Of a stretch of 35,942 nt of DNA, positions 30,812 through 35,942 are shown piece by piece. The DNA is taken from the IMG/VR virus record IMGVR_UViG_3300021519_000026, positions 1 to 35,942 of that record. One strand, 5' to 3'. A model generated the notes under the pieces. The model saw nothing but the letters and a program-made list of their open reading frames with translations. It ran no database searches and was not told the origin of the DNA. The position numbers and the translations under genes are program-made. This DNA is from a virus. Positions within the stretch are counted from its first letter, which is position 1. Each line of letters starts with the position of its first letter.

Positions 30812-32233
30812 CTAAGCTAATCCCCTAATCTCTAAGAAATCCTTCTTACCAAGCCATACTTGGTGAAAGTCGTATTCATAGGACTCTACCATGTCTTTTG
30901 GTATGTTAAAAATACTCTCACAATCTGAACAGGAACTTTCAAGTAACAAGTCATTCGTGATTTGTATAGCATGTCCTAAACAAATAGGACACATACCTTT
31001 ATCCATAAGAGATTCATCTACTGTTGTAGAGGATAGGTCTTTTACTTTAAAGTCTACTCCATCTGCACAGTAATAGTGAGAGAGGTGAGTAAGTTCTTTC
31101 CTATGTGCAGGTAAAGACATCTCAGGATAAACACTCATAACCCATTCATTGTACATTTCATAGGCTGCAAGGTCATCCATGTCATCTTCAACAGATTTAA
31201 CGTCTTTAGAGGTCTTCCCATCAGCTTCCCAATAGAAAGGATCTTTTGTTTTATCTTCTATTTTTACAAAGTCTCCCTTAACCTGATCGTAGTAATAATC
31301 ATCATAGACGTCCCACATGCTAATTTGCTTAGCACCTAAGCCTAGATGAGATTCACTACTATAGGACTTTTTACTAGAATGTTTAGGAATATCAAAAGAA
31401 GGAAGAGGAAATTCGAGTGGGAGGTTTCTTTCAGCCAACATTGTAAGCATCTCATAAGCAAAGCTAAAAGCATTAATCATTAGATTAACACTAGCTACCT
31501 CACTATCTCCATGCTCGTTAAAGTAACCACAAGATAAGTTGTGAGAAGAAACTTTAAGTCCCCTTCTACGAAGTCCACCTACGTCAGTAGCTGTACCTGA
31601 AGCAGGCTTATACCCGTATTTGTCCATCAAAGGTTCAATAAGAGTAAGATGCTCAGGATTCCACACTTGATATCCGTTGGTATACTGGATGAAGTCTGTT
31701 GTATAAGATCTACGATCTAGCTGAGTAACTACTAGAGAGTTGTCAAAGAAAGACATATCACAACAGTTAGTACCTACTAGACCTCTTTCCTCACCATAAG
31801 GCAAAAATACCTTACATACAGGCATCATCTTAAGCATCTGAATAGCAAAGCATACACCTACAGAGTCATCGAGACCTAAGCCACATTGTTCGCCTCTGAA
31901 GTCATCAAAGCCGAAAATCCACTTATCTGTCTTAAAGATACGCATGCCTACATGGTAGTCTTGAGCTGTGTCATAGTGAGCTACTACAGTAGGATAATAC
32001 TCGGCTTCTCCTTTTGTGCAATAGATATTACCGCCTTTCTCTTCTACTGTTACTCCGTCTATCTGAGAAATAAGACTTATAAGCCAATTCTTTTTAAGTT
32101 TCTCCATCTCTGGCTGGTAGGTGGGGCTTTGTTGATACATAATATCAAACAGTAGATCAAAGTCTACAGGGAAATTTCCTTTTAATGTATCATCTAGTTC
32201 ACCTAGTTCTTTGCTTTTATATTTATAAGTCAT
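30812..32233 (-). CDS. M20/M28-like metallopeptidase fused to a zinc ribbon
   Basis: A 473-residue protein. Residues of about 40-270 show the co-catalytic zinc pattern of M20/M28 peptidases: H86-x-D88 (VVAHYDTAQ), D122-D123 (GLGLDDSVG), E148-E149 (PYGEERG), D173 (VTQLDRRS) and H241 (NEHGDSE). Residues 270-400 are acidic with no match. The end bears a zinc ribbon with C415, C418, C435 and C438 (CPIC and CSDC). A peptidase of this sort would cut N-terminal or small peptide bonds; its phage substrate is unknown. The zinc ribbon may add binding to nucleic acid or protein. Confidence 0.75.
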   Translation of the reverse strand: MTYKYKSKELGELDDTLKGNFPVDFDLLFDIMYQQSPTYQPEMEKLKKNWLISLISQIDGVTVEEKGGNIYCTKGEAEYYPTVVAHYDTAQDYHVGMRIFKTDKWIFGFDDFRGEQCGLGLDDSVGVCFAIQMLKMMPVCKVFLPYGEERGLVGTNCCDMSFFDNSLVVTQLDRRSYTTDFIQYTNGYQVWNPEHLTLIEPLMDKYGYKPASGTATDVGGLRRRGLKVSSHNLSCGYFNEHGDSEVASVNLMINAFSFAYEMLTMLAERNLPLEFPLPSFDIPKHSSKKSYSSESHLGLGAKQISMWDVYDDYYYDQVKGDFVKIEDKTKDPFYWEADGKTSKDVKSVEDDMDDLAAYEMYNEWVMSVYPEMSLPAHRKELTHLSHYYCADGVDFKVKDLSSTTVDESLMDKGMCPICLGHAIQITNDLLLESSCSDCESIFNIPKDMVESYEYDFHQVWLGKKDFLEIRGLA

Positions 32234-32244
32234 TTTTTGTTTTT

Positions 32245-34281
32245 TTAAATTAAGTGTTCTTCATTATTGTCTTCTACCATCGCTTCTACTTCTATTATTT
32301 CTTCTGATTCAGGTTGATTTTCGTTTACAAAAGAAAAATTCGAGTAATTAGTAGTACTAGTAATAGTATTTGTATTTAGTAGATAGGTTCCAATACCTAA
32401 ATTTCCAATACCAACATTACTACTACTATGGATGTTAATAGTAGAATTAGTAGAATCAGTGGTAATACTACCTAAGGTAAAAGAATTTGCCCTAATCTGA
32501 GACAATCTTTCTTTGTTTCTTCTTTCTACTTCTTCGCTATCATAGAGATCTTCTGGCTTATTCTCATCATTTGGATGATAATATACATTGCCATCAGTTA
32601 GATAGTCATGTTCATCTAAGATAAAATAACCAAAGCCATTCTCAAATTGCCTAAGTTCAGGATCATCTTGGTGTGCCCATCTATCATCAATTAACCTAAT
32701 ACCTTCATTTGTTAAGATAGAATCATCTTGATAAGTGATAATTGTGTCATCTTCAATGGTATGATACTCTCCAGTTGACTCTGAGTAAATAGCACAATCT
32801 TCACATACTCTTAGATCACGATATTGACCTCTCTCAACGTAAATAGTATCATCATAATGTACAGTATTATCACAGCAACTACAGGTATAGTCACTATCCT
32901 CCTCTTCACCCTGACAATTATATTGATAGTAATCACCCCCAGTATTTCTAAACTCATAACGAAGACCATCTATACAACGATTGGTAAGTATTTTATTAGC
33001 TACGTCATAGTTACATAAACTATCTAAATAAGGGAACTTAGTTATTCCTTCTAAATCTATTTCCATAGAGTAGACTCTTCCTACAGAGAAAAGAGTAGAG
33101 TATCCTGCAGCTTCTAATGTGTTCTTGAGTAAGTTTTGTGTTTCGTTTGTTGTATAGTAAATACGGTCAAACATAAACTTACCTTCAATGTTCCACATAA
33201 TAGAACGAGCAGCAATCTTACTACCTCTTTTAAGCACAGCCATCTTTACTTTGTCTGGAAACTTAGTATAGATGTCAAAGTAGTTTTGACATGATCTGTG
33301 ACGCATACAAGAGCTTCCTAGAGTACCTGATTGAGCTGCATAGTTCTCAAAATGATAAGCATCTTTGATAGCATCTCCGTCAATAATAGCAAAATCATAC
33401 AAAGGATTGCTTACAGTGATTAGAGTCGCATAAGCTTCTGCAAAAGCAGTAATGTCTCTATCGCTATAAGTATCTCCAAATAACCTACGAACTATCTTAC
33501 CTACAGAAGTGTGGTATCTTTGTTTGTAGTTCCATACTTCTTTAACTTTAGTTTCAGTTTTATTAAAACTTACGCCTAATAGATTATATCCTCCAGTATC
33601 TTCGTATCCTGATTGATCTACATGAAAAGATGCACTAGATACTAACCTAGAGTTTCTAATCCTTAGAGGCCTTGAATCTTTTTCCAAGAAGGTATTTTTA
33701 AATTCAAAGTTAAAAACATGTTCATTCTGTATTCTTTGGCCATTTTCCCAAAGATAAGAAGTTACTGTAAATTCTTTGTTTTCAGGTACAAATCCCTTAA
33801 TAGGAAAAACATCTCCTCCTAGGTGTCTAGCAGTTAAAACTAGTTTACTATCATAGTGACCATGATCAGGTTCATGACTTACGTAATTTCTTCTGTAGTG
33901 AAATACAGCTTCTGTTCCAGGCTTAATAATGTGTTGAATACCCACTTGACCATCTAAGCGATTCTTACGATCTTCATCTAAATAAGAAATTTTAGTATAG
34001 TCAGCTTGAGATAACCCTAGATAGTTACAATACTTGTTTAAAGTAGGTACGTGCGTTAAATTTATAATCTGCTGAGCAATTGCTTTTACCTGCTCAGGTA
34101 CATTAGTACTAATAAGTTTAATTAATCTTTTCTTTAAGTCAGGGTGAATAACAAACTTATCCTGCCTTACTCTTCTTTTACGAAGAGATGCAGCAGATAC
34201 ATGAATAGTTTGCATTTCTTTGTTTGCAGTTTCCATAAACTCCGAGGAGAATGGATCATCAATAATTTGTTGGTTTGGCAT
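32245..34281 (-). CDS. Large unrecognised protein with SCMR and Cys-knuckle motifs
   Basis: A 678-residue protein. A conserved-looking core at residues 319-376 contains GTLGSSCMRH, a Y-rich loop, IAARSIMWN and FMFDRIYYT, a pattern I have seen in phage hypothetical proteins but cannot name. It is followed by Cys pairs CSCC (467-470) and CEDC (493-496), probably a zinc-binding knuckle. The last 90 residues are low-complexity Ser/Thr/Asn and then acidic, perhaps a disordered tail. The gene is the first of a transcript that goes on to the replication genes, and it follows a terminator directly. Confidence 0.75.
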   Translation of the reverse strand: MPNQQIIDDPFSSEFMETANKEMQTIHVSAASLRKRRVRQDKFVIHPDLKKRLIKLISTNVPEQVKAIAQQIINLTHVPTLNKYCNYLGLSQADYTKISYLDEDRKNRLDGQVGIQHIIKPGTEAVFHYRRNYVSHEPDHGHYDSKLVLTARHLGGDVFPIKGFVPENKEFTVTSYLWENGQRIQNEHVFNFEFKNTFLEKDSRPLRIRNSRLVSSASFHVDQSGYEDTGGYNLLGVSFNKTETKVKEVWNYKQRYHTSVGKIVRRLFGDTYSDRDITAFAEAYATLITVSNPLYDFAIIDGDAIKDAYHFENYAAQSGTLGSSCMRHRSCQNYFDIYTKFPDKVKMAVLKRGSKIAARSIMWNIEGKFMFDRIYYTTNETQNLLKNTLEAAGYSTLFSVGRVYSMEIDLEGITKFPYLDSLCNYDVANKILTNRCIDGLRYEFRNTGGDYYQYNCQGEEEDSDYTCSCCDNTVHYDDTIYVERGQYRDLRVCEDCAIYSESTGEYHTIEDDTIITYQDDSILTNEGIRLIDDRWAHQDDPELRQFENGFGYFILDEHDYLTDGNVYYHPNDENKPEDLYDSEEVERRNKERLSQIRANSFTLGSITTDSTNSTINIHSSSNVGIGNLGIGTYLLNTNTITSTTNYSNFSFVNENQPESEEIIEVEAMVEDNNEEHLI

Positions 34282-34289
34282 ATTTTGGT

Positions 34290-34308
34290 TTTAGTTTAGT
34301 TTAGTTTA
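34290..34308. repeat. Tandem TTTAG leader repeat
   Basis: Three TTTAG units followed by TTTA (plus-strand reading) in the leader of the SCMR gene. A TTTAAG-type run continues on the other side of the terminator at about 34341-34356. Confidence 0.75.
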
Positions 34309-34310
34309 AA

Positions 34311-34337
34311 TGAAAAAAGCACCCCTAGAGGTGCTTT
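34311..34337 (-). terminator. Rho-independent terminator
   Basis: Perfect 8-bp stem AAAGCACC / GGTGCTTT (34316-34323 and 34330-34337) with a 6-base loop, followed on the minus strand by TTTTTTCA. It ends the small-gene segment ahead of the SCMR gene. Confidence 0.85.
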
Positions 34338-34358
34338 ATGTTTAAGTTTAAGTTTAGT

Positions 34359-34574
34359 TTAAATGTTTTCTGGTGTTTCTTTGCTGTCGTGTTTGTAACA
34401 ATGAACGAGTAATAAATTCTTTTCTCCTAGGGCTTTCTTGTGTGCTTTATCTCGTTCTTTTTCCGAGTAAAACTTGTAATCTTCGTTTTTGTGCATTGTC
34501 TTAACAATCAGATGAAATTCAATGACTGTACCTTCTTCACTTAGTGTGTACTCCATTCCACAAAGATACTCCAT
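34359..34574 (-). CDS. Small hypothetical protein, 65-71 residues
   Basis: A soluble, charged protein (YKFYSEKERDKAHKKALGEK, LLLVHCYKH). Either the ATG at 34574 or the one at 34556 (MEYTLSEEG) could be the start; the second overlaps the upstream small membrane gene less. It is the last gene before the terminator at 34311-34337. No function is recognised. Confidence 0.55.
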   Translation of the reverse strand: MEYLCGMEYTLSEEGTVIEFHLIVKTMHKNEDYKFYSEKERDKAHKKALGEKNLLLVHCYKHDSKETPENI

Positions 34575-34654
34575 AGATGCATAAACATTGCTACTACTAT
34601 GGACAAAAGGGAAATGGAGAGAAGAGAGTAGGCGAGGAACTGAGTGCTACTCAT
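34541..34654 (-). CDS. Small single-pass membrane protein, 37 residues
   Basis: An ATG at 34654 opens MSSTQFLAYSLLSISLLSIV, continuing to a hydrophobic segment and a short WSIFVEWSTH tail. It fills the gap between two small genes, overlaps the start of the 34359-34574 gene by 16-34 bases, and looks like a phage micro-membrane protein. It might affect lysis or exclusion; this is only a suggestion. Confidence 0.45.
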   Translation of the reverse strand: MSSTQFLAYSLLSISLLSIVVAMFMHLWSIFVEWSTH

Positions 34655-34694
34655 ACAGTTAGTGTTGTTTATTTTAAATCTAATAAGTCTAAGT

Positions 34695-34916
34695 TTACAC
34701 CTCATCGTTAGTGTGTTGTTTAACTTGTTTCCAGTATAACACAGCATTGTTAATAGACTTGTTATTTCCATCAAAGTACTTAGACATATCTTCGTACTCT
34801 AGTATAATCTTGTTTATCATAAGATTAGCAATCTTTCTGTACATTGCTCTGTCTACTTGAAATCCTAAACTTTTGATTTCAATCTCTAAGGCAAGGGCTT
34901 GAGTTTCTGGTGACAT
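34695..34916 (-). CDS. Small hypothetical protein, 73 residues
   Basis: A helical soluble protein (MSPETQALALEIEIKSLGF, then YRKIANLMINKIILEYED). The start codon sits four bases after a -7 promoter box, so it may be translated from a leaderless mRNA. No known family. Confidence 0.6.
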   Translation of the reverse strand: MSPETQALALEIEIKSLGFQVDRAMYRKIANLMINKIILEYEDMSKYFDGNNKSINNAVLYWKQVKQHTNDEV

Positions 34917-34920
34917 AACT

Positions 34921-34952
34921 CAAAGTTAAAGCTTTTCTGCTTTTTCGTCAAA
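34921..34952 (-). promoter_or_regulatory. Bacteroidota-type promoter, leaderless position
   Basis: On the minus strand TTTG (34952-34949), 20 bp, then TAACTTTG (34928-34921): both boxes match the consensus exactly. The ATG of the next gene follows after four bases, so transcription should begin at or close to the start codon. Confidence 0.7.
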
Positions 34953-35327
34953 TCTATATTTCAACTCTTCTTTGAACACTTTCTTATAAAACTCAGAGAG
35001 TTGGGTTTGTGTTCTTAGAATAGCTTCTATATGATCTGAATCTAGGTCTTTGATTGGTTTATAGGTTAAAGGTTGTTTATTATCCCTACCTCTAGTACCC
35101 CAATGTAAAGCTGACCTTCTTGTAGTGTGAAAGCCATCGTCATAGACGCTTAGCTCTTCGTAAGTGCCTACATGCCTTCTTATATAGTCATTACCTCCAT
35201 CTACCATAAGAACCTCTTTGGTTATAGCGTCTTTATGGGTTAGGTAGTCATGTCTATTGTAAGAAGTCAAAATAGTACCATCAGGAGTTTTAATCCTGTT
35301 TAACAATAATCTCGTTTCTGAAGTCAT
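34926..35327 (-). CDS. Conserved phage protein of unknown function, 133 residues
   Basis: MTSETRLLLNRIKTPDGTIL followed by YNRHDYLTHKDAITKE, MVDGGNDYIRRHVGTYEELS and LHWGTRGRDNKQPLTY. I recognise this family from a wide range of tailed phages, always uncharacterised. It is conserved for its whole length and lies directly before the 34921-34952 promoter. It overlaps the GNAT gene by 38 bases upstream, so the two are coupled. Confidence 0.75.
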   Translation of the reverse strand: MTSETRLLLNRIKTPDGTILTSYNRHDYLTHKDAITKEVLMVDGGNDYIRRHVGTYEELSVYDDGFHTTRRSALHWGTRGRDNKQPLTYKPIKDLDSDHIEAILRTQTQLSEFYKKVFKEELKYRFDEKAEKL

Positions 35328-35772
35328 AAGTTAATATATAAGCTGGTTTAATTGTTGTGATGATGTTTCCATCAGTGTTGACTGTTTCATTCTTGCACTC
35401 AAAAGTTTTGAATTTATATCCTGCATTAATAAAAAAGTTTAACGAAGGTAGGTTATCTGCTTTAACTCTTGTAATTATAGTTACAAATTCTTTTGTCTCT
35501 TCATAAATAGATTTAGTAACATAATCTATGAGAAAACTTGCATAACCTTGTCTTTGATACTTCTCTGCTACATGAATAAAGTTAATACGATAGCATTCTT
35601 TCTTTTTTCTCATTAACATTACAGCTACTATATCATATCCATCTTGGATAGCATGCACGGATAAGTTGGGATCATTAAAGGATTTCTCTGTAAATACAAC
35701 TTTAAAGTGGTTTGAGATAAACTCAAAGAACTCAGGTCGCTTATCGCAGTAGTAAGATATTTCTGTAAGCAT
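35290..35772 (-). CDS. GNAT-family N-acetyltransferase
   Basis: The chosen start is the ATG at 35772 (MLTEISYYCDKRPEFFEF), because the longer alternative at 35823 would overlap the upstream gene by 83 bases. The 160-residue product has the acetyl-CoA motif FIHVAEKYQRQGYASFLIDY (Q/R-x-x-G-x-A) and the late DNLPSLNFFINAGYKF, both typical of GNAT. The substrate is unknown; phage GNATs may modify host proteins, small molecules or defence factors. Confidence 0.8.
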   Translation of the reverse strand: MLTEISYYCDKRPEFFEFISNHFKVVFTEKSFNDPNLSVHAIQDGYDIVAVMLMRKKKECYRINFIHVAEKYQRQGYASFLIDYVTKSIYEETKEFVTIITRVKADNLPSLNFFINAGYKFKTFECKNETVNTDGNIITTIKPAYILTYDFRNEIIVKQD

Positions 35773-35941
35773 AACGTGTGTCTGGTTTAGTTTTAGCTCT
35801 TTTATAGAGTATAGCAAATGCATAACGGCTAATACCTAGTTGTATTCCTGCTTTTTCATGGCTGTAGCCAAAGTCATCTTTTAGAATAAGAGCAGCATAT
35901 TGTCTAGGAGTATAACCTTGTAAATCTAGTTTTAATTCTGT
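35741..35941 (-). CDS. HTH protein, C-terminal part, start outside window
   Basis: An open frame from the right edge to a TAA at 35741-35743 (66 codons). It reads TELKLDLQGYTPRQYAALIL, then DDFGYSHEKAGIQLGISR and AFAILYKRAKTKPD, the shape of a sigma-70 region 4 or similar helix-turn-helix (S..E.A..LGIS......RA). It is probably a small DNA-binding regulator. It overlaps the GNAT gene by 32 bases. Confidence 0.6.
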   Translation of the reverse strand, partial: TELKLDLQGYTPRQYAALILKDDFGYSHEKAGIQLGISRYAFAILYKRAKTKPDTRYAYRNILLLR

Positions 35942-35942
35942 T

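Overview
The window is AT-rich and densely coded, with short spacers and many start/stop overlaps and no rRNA or tRNA. It reads as part of a tailed dsDNA phage infecting a Bacteroidota host, probably a flavobacterium. The evidence is: (i) promoters of the Bacteroidota form (TTTG, about 20 bp, TAnnTTTG) and A/T-rich leaders without Shine-Dalgarno sites; (ii) a phage replication module with family A polymerase, DnaB-type helicase, Toprim primase, SSB-like protein, Sak4-like ATPase, NinG and uracil-DNA glycosylase; (iii) tail-fibre, holin and spanin-like genes. The layout of two opposed gene blocks and a giant virion-type protein recalls crAss-like phages, but no terminase, capsid or portal gene lies in the window, so the family is not settled.

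Plus strand (1-13337): the 3' part of a giant probable virion protein whose ORF is open at the left edge; a promoter and structured leader near 4985-5055; a tightly coupled adhesin/tail-fibre cassette that includes a holin (5087-10604); a second promoter, two small genes and a strong terminator (10588-11150); two overlapping spanin-like genes; a metallophosphoesterase-like protein; and a small acidic protein. No endolysin was recognised.

Minus strand (35941-13334), in transcription order, falls into segments separated by hairpin terminators. These are: HTH fragment, GNAT enzyme and small genes (to 34359); SCMR/Zn-knuckle protein, M20/M28-like peptidase, helicase with neighbours, Sak4-like ATPase and SSB (34281-26977); primase, DnaA-C protein, UDG and DUF932 (26890-23566); NinG, DNA polymerase, NinB-like protein and dNTP diphosphohydrolase (23496-19238); PD-(D/E)XK nuclease, small genes and GroES-like co-chaperonin (19094-17034); and three tail-fibre-like genes (16876-13334). 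The last fibre gene meets the plus-strand block with overlapping stop codons.

Points that stand out are a free-standing DnaA DNA-binding domain, a peptidase fused to a zinc ribbon, a large unrecognised SCMR protein, Toprim and UDG active-site variants, promoters placed so close to start codons that transcripts may be leaderless, and spacers built from short tandem duplications that often include the preceding stop codon. I found no clear complete new defence or mobile system.
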